From: Streptacidiphilus sp. ASG 303
Lineage (GTDB): Bacteria; Actinomycetota; Actinomycetes; Streptomycetales; Streptomycetaceae
Assembly: GCF_020991365.1 (NCBI RefSeq)
Contig: NZ_JAJLRA010000015.1
Span: forward strand, 1-64,000
Reading direction: 5' to 3'
DNA: 64,000 bases
The notes under the pieces were generated by a model. That model did not search any database. It was not told the DNA's origin and was given only the letters and a program-made list of their open reading frames with translations. A program made the translations under genes and the position numbers. Shown here in pieces: positions 52,507 through 60,576 of this stretch. The first letter of the stretch is position 1, and each line of letters starts with the position of its first letter.

Positions 52507-52949
52507 CCGCCGACCGCCCCGTCCCGGCACCCGGCCCGGCGTCCGCCCCGGCACCCGGCGGCCCGGCCCCGGTGCTCCACGACTACGAGTACGCCCTGCT
52601 CCGCGCCGTGCCCCGGGTCGAGCGCGGCGAGTGCGTCAACGTGGGCGTCCTCCTCTACTGCCGCGTCCCCGGCTTCGTCGGCGCGCTGACCCACCTGGAC
52701 GAGGCGCGGCTGCTGGCCCTGGACCCGCACGCCGACACCGAGGGCGTCCGGCGGGTGCTGCGCGGGGTGGAGGGGGTCTGCCTGGGCGGCGGGCACGCCG
52801 GACAGGCCGCGGCCGACAGCCCCGGGCAGCGGTTCCGCTGGCTGACGGCGCCGCGCAGCACCGTCGTGCAGCCGGGGCCGGTCCACACGGGCCTCACCGC
52901 CGACCCGGCTGCCGAACTGGAGCGGCTCGCGGACCTCCTGGTCCGCTGA
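52503..52949 (+). CDS. DUF3037 family protein
   Basis: 148 residues. After a Pro/Ala-rich leader of about 25, the DUF3037 core reads YEYALLRAVPRVERGECVNV, GVLLYCRVPGFVGAL and FRWLTAPRSTVVQPGPVHTG. The function is unknown. The ATG overlaps the HipA-like stop (ATGA), and the same pair occurs together in many actinobacteria as far as I know, so a joint job is likely. Its last codons (LLVR) are the first copy of a tandem repeat that runs on past the stop. Confidence 0.87.
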   Translation: MTADRPVPAPGPASAPAPGGPAPVLHDYEYALLRAVPRVERGECVNVGVLLYCRVPGFVGALTHLDEARLLALDPHADTEGVRRVLRGVEGVCLGGGHAGQAAADSPGQRFRWLTAPRSTVVQPGPVHTGLTADPAAELERLADLLVR

Positions 52950-53026
52950 GGCAGTCCTCCTGGTCCGCTGAGGCAGTCCTCCTGGTCCGCCGAGGCGGCC
53001 TTCCCGGTCCGCCGAGCCGGCCCTCC
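52939..53026. repeat. 22-bp tandem repeat spanning the DUF3037 stop codon
   Basis: Two perfect copies (52939-52960, 52961-52982; unit begins TGGTCCGCTGAGG) and two diverged copies (52983-53004, 53005-53026). Copy 1 includes the stop codon, so the gene end has been duplicated into the intergenic region. Confidence 0.85.
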
Positions 53027-53095
53027 CGGTGCGGTCAGGACGCCCCGGTGTGTCCGGGGCGGCCCGCGTGTGCCGCCGCGCCGCCGCGTCCCGCG

Positions 53096-53947
53096 TCAGC
53101 CCGTGACCAGGACCAGCGGCAGGGTCCCGCAGCGCCGCAGCTCCAGCCCGCCCTGGCGGTGGGCGCCGGTCTCCGGCACCGCCGCCGGGTCGACGCCCCG
53201 CAGCAGCGAGCCGGCGACGTGCCGGGCGGTGTTGGAGGCGGCGATCCGCCCGCGGGCGTTGACCAGGCAGGCGGGGGCCGGCAGCCGCCGCAGGACGGGC
53301 CGCACCGCCGCCTCGAAGTGCCGCAGGTAGACGTCGGCCGCCGCGATCCCGGCGAACTCCCCGCCGACGGTGACCGGCGCGGCCAGGGTGAGGCTGTACT
53401 CGTCCGAGCAGAGGTAGTCGACGTACGGGCCGGAGACGGCGCGCTGCCCGGTGGTGCGGGGGATCGCGAACCAGTCCCAGTGGGTGTAGTCGGCGTACGC
53501 GGAGCGGTCGGGGTCCAGGTGCAGGCGCAGCGGGCGCGGGGCGCCGTCCGGGCCGGGCTGCCACCACTCCAGCCAGGCGGGGGCGTCGGCGAGGCTGCCG
53601 GGCTCGGCGACGAAGCCCGCGCCGGAGATCAGGGGGGCGTGCTCCGCGAGCTGCCGCAGCAGCAGCGGGCGCAGTGCGGCCAGGTCGGCGGTGGAGGGGG
53701 CGGCGCCGACGGCACGGGCGCCGCCCACGATCCGCTCCGCCGCCTCCCGGGTCCGCTCGACGGCGGCGAAGACCCGCTCCAGGGTGTCCCGGACCCGTGC
53801 CACCGCCTCCTCGGCCGTGGCGGCCGCCGCTCCCGGGTCCGCCGCGGCCGCCGGGGCGGCGGGGTCCGCGGGGGTGCGGCCCGGTCCGCCGCGGGCCGTG
53901 CTGCGGGCCGCGGTGCGGGGGGAGGCGGGGGAGTGCTGGACGGTCAC
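53096..53947 (-). CDS. Cache-type sensor domain protein
   Basis: 283 residues without signal peptide or membrane helix. After a disordered Ala/Pro leader of about 45 residues and a helical stretch (VARVRDTLERVFAAVERTRE), the rest resembles a PDC/cache ligand-binding fold: ISGAGFVAEPG, DYTHWDWFAIPRTTGQRAVS, GPYVDYLCSDEYSLTLAAPV and GEFAGIAAADVYL. Cache domains bind small amines, amino acids or carboxylates, usually outside the cell; a soluble form is odd. It follows the GntR gene by 78 bases and lies opposite a polyamine-type importer, so it may sense the imported compound (inference). Confidence 0.75.
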   Translation of the reverse strand: MTVQHSPASPRTAARSTARGGPGRTPADPAAPAAAADPGAAAATAEEAVARVRDTLERVFAAVERTREAAERIVGGARAVGAAPSTADLAALRPLLLRQLAEHAPLISGAGFVAEPGSLADAPAWLEWWQPGPDGAPRPLRLHLDPDRSAYADYTHWDWFAIPRTTGQRAVSGPYVDYLCSDEYSLTLAAPVTVGGEFAGIAAADVYLRHFEAAVRPVLRRLPAPACLVNARGRIAASNTARHVAGSLLRGVDPAAVPETGAHRQGGLELRRCGTLPLVLVTG

Positions 53948-54025
53948 GGGGCCTGCCTGGGTCGGGGTGCCGCGGCCGCGGGGGCGGGCGGTGTCGGGTG
54001 CCCGGCCGGTGCCCCGGGAGGGGGC

Positions 54026-54829
54026 TCAGTCGGGCAGGTGCAGCCGGAGGTCGACCAGGCGGTCCACGGCGGCCCGCACGTGCTCCTCGGCGAGGGCGCG
54101 GGCCCCCTGCCCGTCCCCGGCCTCGACGGCCGCCAGCAGGGAGCGGTGCTGCCGCACCGCCGCCCCTGCCAGATCGTCCTCCGAAAGTGCGAGACAGAGT
54201 AGCGCTCCGGACTCCGTCTGGAAACGGATCTCCTCCCGGGTCAGCCGGGGCGACTGCGCGGCGGCCGCGACCTCCACGTGCAGCCGCCGGTCGGCCCGGG
54301 CCAGCGCGGCCGCGTCGCCCGCCGCCGCGGCGAACTCCTCCTCCAGCCGGCGCAGCCGGGCCAGGCCGTCCTCGTCGGTGCGGCAGGCGGCCAGCAGGGA
54401 GGCGGCGCCGGAGACCGCGGCGTGGTGGTCGCCCAGGTCCCGCAGCTCCTCGACCCCGTACTCGGCCAGGCGCGTGCGCAGCCGCTCGGCGGGCGGGCCG
54501 GAGGGCGCGGTGACGAAGCTCCCGCCGCCCCGGCCGCGGCGGGTCTCCAGCAGCCCCTGCTCCCGCAGCGCCACCAGCGCGCCGCGCAGGGTCACGGTGG
54601 AGACGCCGAGGCGGGCGGCGAGGTCGGCCTCGCCGGGCAGCTGCTCGCCGTCGGCGAGCAGGCCCAGCTCGATGGCGTCGCCGAGGCGGCGGGCGACGGC
54701 GCCGACGCGCGCCTGGTTCTGCACGGGGGCGAAGACGCCGAGGTGGGCGCCGCCCGAGAGTCGTTCCAACCTCCGCCGTCCTTCTGACCGTTCCGCGCTG
54801 GCCCCGTACGCACGGATGTCCGTGTCCAC
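54026..54829 (-). CDS. FadR-type GntR family regulator (FCD domain)
   Basis: 267 residues from GTG 54829. The GntR winged helix (about 60-125) contains LPGEADLAARLGVSTVTLRG and ALREQGLLETRRGRGGGSFV; the C-terminal all-helical FCD domain (about 135-260) has the metal-binding type residues in HLLAAC-like helices, with LHVEVAAAAQSPRL and HRSLLAAVEAGDGQGARALA. It is divergent from the ABC importer and probably represses it. The start is uncertain: ATG 54889 would place the N-terminus inside the importer promoter. Confidence 0.85.
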   Translation of the reverse strand: MDTDIRAYGASAERSEGRRRLERLSGGAHLGVFAPVQNQARVGAVARRLGDAIELGLLADGEQLPGEADLAARLGVSTVTLRGALVALREQGLLETRRGRGGGSFVTAPSGPPAERLRTRLAEYGVEELRDLGDHHAAVSGAASLLAACRTDEDGLARLRRLEEEFAAAAGDAAALARADRRLHVEVAAAAQSPRLTREEIRFQTESGALLCLALSEDDLAGAAVRQHRSLLAAVEAGDGQGARALAEEHVRAAVDRLVDLRLHLPD

Positions 54830-54865
54830 TCTCCCACTTGGCCGAAGCTTTACCCGGCCCGGGTC

Positions 54866-54894
54866 TTGTCCTTTGAAATATAACTCCATAGGTT
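54866..54894 (+). promoter_or_regulatory. Promoter of the polyamine-type ABC operon
   Basis: TTGTCC (54866-54871) and TAGGTT (54889-54894) with 17-base spacing, in a rare AT-rich stretch (TTTGAAATATAACTCC) that is the obvious place for the GntR regulator to bind. Confidence 0.65.
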
Positions 54895-54930
54895 TTCGCC
54901 CACACCCCTACGGCGAGGAGGAACCGCACC

Positions 54931-56013
54931 ATGCCGGCGCAGCCGACCAGCGACACCCCGGCCATCGCACTGCGCGGACTGCGCAAGTCGTACGACCGGG
55001 TCGAGGCGGTCCGCGGCGTCGACCTGGAGATCGCCGACGGCGAGTTCTTCGCCATGCTCGGCCCCTCGGGCTCCGGCAAGACCACCGTGCTCCGCATGAT
55101 CGCGGGCTTCGAGGCCCCCACCGCGGGCACCGTGGAGCTCGCCGGACGCGACGTCACCCGCCTCGCCCCCTTCGAGCGCGACGTCCACACGGTCTTCCAG
55201 GACTACGCCCTCTTCCCGCACATGACGGTCGAGCAGAACGTCGCCTACGGCCTCAAGGTCCGCCGCGTCCCCCGGGCCGAGCGGGCCGAGCGCGCCCGCG
55301 AGGCGCTGCGCGGCGTCCGCCTGGAGGGCTTCGGCGACCGGCGCCCCGGGCAGCTCTCCGGCGGCCAGCGCCAGCGCGTGGCCCTCGCCCGCGCCCTGGT
55401 CACCCGCCCCCGGGTGCTGCTGCTGGACGAGCCGCTGGGCGCCCTCGACCTCAAGCTCCGCGAGCAGATGCAGGTCGAGCTCAAGGAGATCCAGCGCGCC
55501 GCCGGGATCACCTTCGTCCTGGTCACCCACGACCAGCAGGAGGCGCTGACCCTCAGCGACCGGATCGCCGTCTTCAACGCCGGCCGCATCGAGCAGGTCG
55601 CCACCCCGGCCGAGCTCTACGAGCGGCCCGCCACCGCCTTCGCCGCCTCCTTCGTGGGCACCTCCAACCTGCTCGACGGCGACGCCGCCGAGCAGGTACT
55701 GGGGGAGCGGGGGACCTTCAGCGTCCGGCCCGAGAAGATCCGCGTCCTCACCGGCGAGGACGCCGCGCAGCCCGGCGGCGGGGACGGCGGGGACGGCGAC
55801 GCGAAGCTCTGCCGGGCGTCCGGCCGGATCGCCGAGGCGGTCTACCTCGGCGAGACCACCCGCCTGGTCGTCGACCTCGACGCGGGCGGCCGCCTCACCG
55901 CGCTGCGCCAGAACCTCGACGCCTCCGCCACCGACTCCGCCGCCCTGCGCGGCGCCCGGGCCCTGCTCGTCTGGGACCGCCGGCACAACGTCCGGATCGG
56001 CGAGGCCGCCTGA
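54931..56013 (+). CDS. potA: ABC transporter ATP-binding protein, polyamine type (PotA-like)
   Basis: 360 residues. Walker A GPSGSGKTTVLRMIAGFEAP, Q-loop VFQDYALFPHMTVEQNVAYG, signature LSGGQRQRVALARAL, Walker B VLLLDEPLGALDLKLREQMQ and switch LVTHDQQEAL are intact; the C-terminal TOBE domain follows (about 270-360). It energises uptake by the PotB/C permeases. The ATG follows GAGGAGGAA by 8 bases. Substrate may be putrescine, spermidine or another amine such as GABA or choline; the family name is by similarity. Confidence 0.9.
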   Translation: MPAQPTSDTPAIALRGLRKSYDRVEAVRGVDLEIADGEFFAMLGPSGSGKTTVLRMIAGFEAPTAGTVELAGRDVTRLAPFERDVHTVFQDYALFPHMTVEQNVAYGLKVRRVPRAERAERAREALRGVRLEGFGDRRPGQLSGGQRQRVALARALVTRPRVLLLDEPLGALDLKLREQMQVELKEIQRAAGITFVLVTHDQQEALTLSDRIAVFNAGRIEQVATPAELYERPATAFAASFVGTSNLLDGDAAEQVLGERGTFSVRPEKIRVLTGEDAAQPGGGDGGDGDAKLCRASGRIAEAVYLGETTRLVVDLDAGGRLTALRQNLDASATDSAALRGARALLVWDRRHNVRIGEAA

Positions 56014-56144
56014 CGCACCGCCGCACCGCCGCGCGGCCGCTCCTCCCCGGGCCCCGCGCCGCCCGCAAACCCCCGTACCCCCCGGGCTATCCCGCTACCG
56101 CCCGCACACCCCCGTCCCCGTCGCCCCCGAACGGAGCCCTCCCC

Positions 56145-57341
56145 GTGCGCCGCACCCCCGCCCTCGCCGCCGCCCTCTGCGCCGTCGCGCTCGCCGCGAC
56201 CGCCTGCTCCTCCACCGCGAAGCCGTCCGCCGCGGGCGGCGCCGGCTTCACCCCGCCCAGGCTCCAGGCCATGAAGACCCTCGGCCCCGGCGAGGGCAGG
56301 GTCAACCTCATCGCCTGGGCCGGCTACGCCGAGGACGGCTCCGACGACCCGAAGGTCGACTGGGTCCACCCCTTCGAGAAGAAGACGGGCTGCCAGGTCA
56401 GCACCAAGGTCGCCGGCACGTCCGACGAGATGGTCAACCTGATGAAGACCGGCGAGTACGACGCCGTCTCCGCCTCCGGCGACGCCTCGCTGCGCCTCAT
56501 CGCCTCCGGCGACGCCGCCCCCGTCAACACCGACCTCGTCCCCAACTACAAGGACGTCTTCGCCTCCCTCAAGATGCAGAAGTGGAACTCCGTGAACGGG
56601 GTCGCCTACGGCATCCCCCACGGCTACGGCGCCAACCTGCTGATGTACCGCAAGGACAAGGTCAGCCCCGCCCCCGACTCCTGGGCCCCGGTCTTCGCCG
56701 CCGACTCCCCGTACAAGGGCAGGATCACCGCCTACGACTCGCCGATCTACATCGCGGACGCCGCGCTCCACCTCATGAGCACCAGGCCCGAGCTGGGCAT
56801 CAGGAACCCCTACGCGCTGGACTCCAAGCAGTTCGACGCCGCCGTCGCCCTGCTCCGGCAGCAGAACGCCAACATCGGCGAGTACTGGAGCGACTACCTG
56901 AAGGAGGTCTCCGCCTTCAAGTCCGGCAACTCGGTCCTCGGCACCACCTGGCAGGTCATCGCGAACACCGCGCAGGCGGAGAAGGCGCCCGTGGACGCCG
57001 TCCTGCCCAAGGAGGGCTCCACCGGCTGGTCCGACACCTGGATGGTCTCCGCCAAGGCCAAGCACCCCAACTGCGCCTACCGGTGGATGGACTGGATCGT
57101 CTCCCCCGAGGCCAACGCCCAGGTCGCCGAGTACTTCGGCGAGGCGCCCGCCAACCGCCTCGCCTGCGACCACACCGCGGACAAGTCCTTCTGCGCCACC
57201 TACCACGCCTCCGACGCCGCCTACTGGAAGCGGGTCTGGTTCTGGACCACGCCCATCCCGCAGTGCGTCGACGGCCGCAAGGACACCACCTGCGTCCCCT
57301 ACGCCAAGTGGGTCCAGGCCTGGACCGGGATCAAGGGCTGA
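56145..57341 (+). CDS. potD: ABC transporter substrate-binding lipoprotein (PotD-like)
   Basis: 398 residues. The signal peptide ends in the lipobox LAATAC (Cys21), so the protein is lipid-anchored outside. Periplasmic-binding fold, spermidine/putrescine type: VNLIAWAGYAEDG, GEYDAVSASGDASLRLIASG, GVAYGIPHGYGANLLMYRKD, GTTWQVIANTAQAEKAPVDA and STGWSDTWMVS. The CQVS, HPNCAY and later cysteines suggest disulphides. The GTG start has CGGAG about 10 bases upstream. Lies between the ATPase and the first permease, as in related operons. Confidence 0.9.
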   Translation: MRRTPALAAALCAVALAATACSSTAKPSAAGGAGFTPPRLQAMKTLGPGEGRVNLIAWAGYAEDGSDDPKVDWVHPFEKKTGCQVSTKVAGTSDEMVNLMKTGEYDAVSASGDASLRLIASGDAAPVNTDLVPNYKDVFASLKMQKWNSVNGVAYGIPHGYGANLLMYRKDKVSPAPDSWAPVFAADSPYKGRITAYDSPIYIADAALHLMSTRPELGIRNPYALDSKQFDAAVALLRQQNANIGEYWSDYLKEVSAFKSGNSVLGTTWQVIANTAQAEKAPVDAVLPKEGSTGWSDTWMVSAKAKHPNCAYRWMDWIVSPEANAQVAEYFGEAPANRLACDHTADKSFCATYHASDAAYWKRVWFWTTPIPQCVDGRKDTTCVPYAKWVQAWTGIKG

Positions 57342-57349
57342 GCACCGAC

Positions 57350-58204
57350 GTGACCGCCCTCGCCGCCTTCCTCCACCGCCACCCCCGGCTGCGCCTGGCC
57401 GGACTGCTCTCCGCGCCCACCGCCTGGCTGGTCGTCGCCTACCTGGGCTCGCTGGCCGCGCTCTTCCTCTCCGCCTTCTGGACCACCGACCCCTTCACCT
57501 CCGACGTCGTCCGGATCTGGAGCCTCGACAACCTGAGGGCGGTCGTCACCACCGACGTCTTCCGCACGGTGGCGCTGCGCAGCATCGGCGTCGCCGTGGC
57601 GGTCACCGTCATCGACGTCCTGCTCGCCCTCCCCGTCGCCTTCTACATGGCCAAGGTCGCCCGGCCCCGCCACCGCCGCCTGCTGGTGGTGGCGGTGCTC
57701 ACCCCGCTGTGGGCGAGCTACCTGGTCAAGGTGTACGCGTGGCGGGCGATCCTCGCCGAGGGCGGTCCGCTGGACTGGGTGCTGCGGCCGCTGGGCCTGG
57801 GCAGTCCGGGCTTCGGCCTGCCCGCCGTGGTCGCCGTCCTCGCCTACCTGTGGCTGCCGTACATGATCCTGCCGATCCACGCCGGCCTGGAGCAGCTCCC
57901 GGACAAACTGCTGGAGGCCTCCGCGGACCTGGGGGCCGGCGCCGGGCGGACCTTCCGCTCGGTGGTGCTGCCCATGGTGCTGCCGTCGGTGGCGGCGGGC
58001 TCGGTCTTCACCTTCTCGCTCAGCCTGGGCGACTACATCGCGGTGCAGATCGTCGGCGGCCGCACGCAGCTGATCGGCAACCTCGTGTACGCCAACATCA
58101 CCCTCGACCTGCCGCTGGCGGCCGCGCTGGGGACCGTCCCCGTCGTCGTCATCCTGCTCTACCTGCTGGCCGTGCGGCGCAGCGGCGCCCTCCGCAGCCT
58201 GTGA
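57350..58204 (+). CDS. potB: ABC transporter permease, polyamine type (PotB-like)
   Basis: 284 residues with six membrane helices. The EAA loop is seen in LLEASADLGAGAGRTFRSVV. The GTG start is eight bases after the PotD stop, with AAGGG as ribosome site. It forms the channel with the PotC-like protein. Its stop is followed within one base by a 16-bp hairpin. Confidence 0.9.
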   Translation: MTALAAFLHRHPRLRLAGLLSAPTAWLVVAYLGSLAALFLSAFWTTDPFTSDVVRIWSLDNLRAVVTTDVFRTVALRSIGVAVAVTVIDVLLALPVAFYMAKVARPRHRRLLVVAVLTPLWASYLVKVYAWRAILAEGGPLDWVLRPLGLGSPGFGLPAVVAVLAYLWLPYMILPIHAGLEQLPDKLLEASADLGAGAGRTFRSVVLPMVLPSVAAGSVFTFSLSLGDYIAVQIVGGRTQLIGNLVYANITLDLPLAAALGTVPVVVILLYLLAVRRSGALRSL

Positions 58205-58243
58205 GGCCGTGCGGGGCCGCAGGAGCCGCGGCCCCGCACGGCC
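58205..58243 (+). terminator. Hairpin between potB and potC
   Basis: Perfect 16-bp stem GGCCGTGCGGGGCCGC / GCGGCCCCGCACGGCC with a seven-base loop, starting directly after the potB stop. It may attenuate transcription or protect the upstream mRNA. Confidence 0.75.
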
Positions 58244-58309
58244 CCGACCCGGTACGGCGTCCCCCCGACGCGCAGCCCGCCCGCCCCGCCCGTGAGGAGC
58301 CGAGCCCCC

Positions 58310-59125
58310 ATGAACCTCTCCCGACGCGCCCGGACCGCCCTGCGCGTCGCCGCCGCCGCCGTGCTCGCCGCCGTCTACCTGCCGCTGCTGCTGGTCCTGG
58401 TGCAGTCCTTCAACGCCGACCGGACCCTCGGCTGGCCCGTCTCCGGCCTCACCCTGCACTGGTGGTCCGACGCCTGGCACAGCGACGGCGCCCGCTCGGC
58501 GCTGTGGACCTCGGTCAAGGCGGGCCTGGGCGCCACCGCCCTCGCGCTGGTGCTGGGCACCATGGCGGCCTTCGCCGCCCAGCGGCACCGCTTCTTCGGC
58601 CGCGAGGCGCTCTCCTTCGCGCTGGTGCTGCCGATCGCCCTGCCCGGCATCGTCACCGGCGTCGCCCTCAACACCGCCTTCCGCACGGTGCTCCAGCCGC
58701 TCGGCGTCGGGCTCGGCCTGTTCACCGTGGTCGTGGGGCACGCCACCTTCTGCGTGGTGGTGGTCTACAACAACGTCGCCGCCCGGCTGCGGCGCACGGC
58801 CGCCTCGCTGGAGGAGGCGGCGATGGACCTGGGCGCCGACACCTTCCGCACCTTCCGGGACGTCACCTTCCCGATGGTGCGCTCCGCCCTGGCGGCGGGG
58901 GCGCTGCTGGCCTTCGCGCTCTCCTTCGACGAGATCGTGGTGACCACCTTCACCGCCGGGGCGGGGGTGCAGACCCTGCCGGTGTGGATCTTCTCCAACA
59001 TGTCCCGGCCCAACCAGGCGCCGGTGGTCGACGTGGTGGCGGCGGTCCTGGTGGTCGCCTCGGTGGTGCCCGTCTACCTGGCGCAGCGGCTCTCCGCCGA
59101 CTCCGCCTCCGGCGGCCGCCTGTGA
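58310..59125 (+). CDS. potC: ABC transporter permease, polyamine type (PotC-like)
   Basis: 271 residues with six membrane helices. The EAA loop is SLEEAAMDLGADTFRTFRDV, and ALPGIVTGVALNTAF and SFDEIVVTTFTAGAG are typical of PotC. The ATG follows GTGAGGAG by 10 bases. A 105-base gap with a hairpin separates it from potB, so its level may differ from that of the partner permease. Confidence 0.9.
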   Translation: MNLSRRARTALRVAAAAVLAAVYLPLLLVLVQSFNADRTLGWPVSGLTLHWWSDAWHSDGARSALWTSVKAGLGATALALVLGTMAAFAAQRHRFFGREALSFALVLPIALPGIVTGVALNTAFRTVLQPLGVGLGLFTVVVGHATFCVVVVYNNVAARLRRTAASLEEAAMDLGADTFRTFRDVTFPMVRSALAAGALLAFALSFDEIVVTTFTAGAGVQTLPVWIFSNMSRPNQAPVVDVVAAVLVVASVVPVYLAQRLSADSASGGRL

Positions 59126-59157
59126 CGGGAGCCGGGCCGGGGCCGGTCCCCGCCCGG

Positions 59158-59195
59158 CCCGCAGGGGGGCGGTCGGCCGCCCGCCCCCCTGCGGG
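59158..59195 (+). terminator. Terminator of the polyamine-type ABC operon
   Basis: Perfect 15-bp stem (59158-59172 with 59181-59195), eight-base loop, 32 bases after the potC stop. Confidence 0.9.
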
Positions 59196-59292
59196 ATAAC
59201 GGGCCCTGGCCCGGTCGTCCCATCGGGGGAATCCGCCGCCGGCCGCCGTGCGCCCCGCACCCGCCCGCGCCCGCACCTGCCAGGGTGCCGCC

Positions 59293-59937
59293 ATGAAGCT
59301 CCGCACCCGGGCCGCCGCCGTGCTGGCGGCCCTCGCCGCCGCCCTCTGCCCCGCCGCCGCCACCGCGGCCGGCGCGCCCCCGCAGGGGTACGTCCGGCTC
59401 GACCGCCCCCAGGCCGTGGACCGGCCGGGCGGCCGAGAGGCGGTCGAGTTCTTCTGGTACGACTGCCGGCACTCGCAGCGCCTGGAGAGGCCGCTGGCGG
59501 CCTGGGCCGCCCGGCAGCCGCGCGACGTGCGGCTGCGCCGGGTGCCGGCCGTGTGGCCGGGAGGCGACCGGGTGATGACCGCCCACGCCCGGCTCTACTA
59601 CACGCTGGAGCGGCTCGGCCTGGTCGACCGCCTCCAGGCCGCCGCCTTCCACGCCGTGCGCGACCTGCACCGCGACCTCACCACGGAGGCGTCGGCGGCC
59701 GCCTGGGCGCGCGAGCAGGGCGTGGACGGCGCCCGGTTCCGCCGGGCCTACGCGTCGGCCGAGGTCCGCCGCGAGACCCGGGAGGCGCCCGCGCTGATGG
59801 CCCGCTACGCCGTGCCCGAGCTGCCCAGCGTGGTGGTCCAGGGCCGGTACCGCACCGCGCCGACCCTGGCGGGCGGCGTGGAGGGGATGGTGCCGGTGGT
59901 CGACCGCCTGGTGCGCCGGGCGGCGCCGCGCCGGTAG
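59293..59937 (+). CDS. Exported DsbA-like thioredoxin-fold protein with CxxS site
   Basis: 214 residues. A signal peptide (MKLRTRAAAVLAALAAALCP, cleaved near AAG at 25-27) is followed by the DsbA fold: REAVEFFWYDCRHSQRLERP, an all-helical insert (about 95-160) and the cis-proline loop ELPSVVVQGRY. The active site is Cys58-Arg-His-Ser61: the second cysteine of the usual CxxC is serine, leaving one cysteine in the mature protein. It cannot form the catalytic disulphide of an oxidase, but could act as an isomerase, glutathionylation-type or mycothiol-dependent reductant, or be a decoy. ATG 59293 is the natural signal-peptide start. Confidence 0.85.
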   Translation: MKLRTRAAAVLAALAAALCPAAATAAGAPPQGYVRLDRPQAVDRPGGREAVEFFWYDCRHSQRLERPLAAWAARQPRDVRLRRVPAVWPGGDRVMTAHARLYYTLERLGLVDRLQAAAFHAVRDLHRDLTTEASAAAWAREQGVDGARFRRAYASAEVRRETREAPALMARYAVPELPSVVVQGRYRTAPTLAGGVEGMVPVVDRLVRRAAPRR

Positions 59938-59953
59938 CTTGCGCCCATGAAAT

Positions 59954-59984
59954 CTTGAACCTGTCAAGTTGTCTGCCGTACCGT
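59954..59984 (+). promoter_or_regulatory. marR promoter and operator
   Basis: CTTGA-ACCTG-TCAAG (59954-59968) is a perfect inverted repeat over the -35 box TTGAAC (59955-59960). TACCGT (59979-59984) follows after 18 bases and ends six bases before the ATG, giving a leaderless mRNA. MarR proteins typically bind TTGA/TCAA half-sites, so autorepression is likely. Confidence 0.75.
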
Positions 59985-59990
59985 GGGGGC

Positions 59991-60449
59991 ATGGCCGAGA
60001 CCGCTGCCGCCCCCACCGCCGAGACCCCCACCACCGCCGACCTCATGGAGGCGGTCGCCGCCGTGGGCGCCGCCTACTTCCACGACTTCGCGGCCGCCGC
60101 CGCCCGCCTCGGGCTCACCTCCGCCCAGGCCAAGGCGCTCGGCGCGGTCCAGGAGCCGGTGCCGATGCGCGCGCTCGCCGGGCGGCTGGGCTGCGACGCC
60201 TCCAACGTCACCGGCATCGTGGACCGGCTGGAGGGCCGCGGGCTCGCCGTGCGGCGGGCCGCCGAGACCGACCGCCGGGTCAAGATCGTGGTGGTCACCG
60301 ACGAGGGCCGCGAGGCGCTGCACAGCATCCGGGCCGGGATGGAGCGGGCCCGGCGGGCCTTCGACTCCCTCGACGACGGCCAGCGCCGCGCCCTGCACGG
60401 GCTCTGCGGCGCGCTGCTGCCGCTGCTGGCCGGTCCCGGCCAGGACTGA
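59991..60449 (+). CDS. MarR family transcriptional regulator
   Basis: 152 residues. A winged-helix core (about 35-115) with LTSAQAKALGAVQEPVPMRA, CDASNVTGIVDRLEGRGLAV and the wing RAAETDRRVKIVVVTDEGRE is typical. Dimerisation helices lie at both ends. No cysteine redox switch is present apart from GCDAS. The gene follows the DsbA-like gene by 53 bases but has its own promoter and operator. The target beyond itself is unknown. Confidence 0.9.
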   Translation: MAETAAAPTAETPTTADLMEAVAAVGAAYFHDFAAAAARLGLTSAQAKALGAVQEPVPMRALAGRLGCDASNVTGIVDRLEGRGLAVRRAAETDRRVKIVVVTDEGREALHSIRAGMERARRAFDSLDDGQRRALHGLCGALLPLLAGPGQD

Positions 60450-60562
60450 TCCGGGCCAGGACCGGTCCCGGCCGGGACCGGCCTGCCGCCGGGGCCCCGC
60501 CGCCCGCGGTTCCCGCGCGGGCCCCGCGGCGTCCCGGGCGGCTCCGCGCTGACCAGGACTGT

Positions 60563-60568
60563 TAGGCT
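60563..60568 (+). promoter_or_regulatory. -10 element of leaderless purB promoter
   Basis: TAGGCT lies eight bases before the GTG at 60577; no ribosome-binding site is seen. Confidence 0.5.
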
Positions 60569-60576
60569 TGCGCAGC

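Noticed and set aside
51748-52949. HipA-like/DUF3037 pair as a classical HipBA toxin-antitoxin system
   Set aside because: No HipB-type helix-turn-helix protein and no HipA N-subdomain are present; only the kinase core is similar.
53691-57341. A single plus-strand open frame of 1216 codons running through the GntR region into potD
   Set aside because: Only the last 398 codons look like protein (PotD with signal peptide). The rest overlaps cache, GntR and potA genes and has Arg/Ser/Pro shadow composition.
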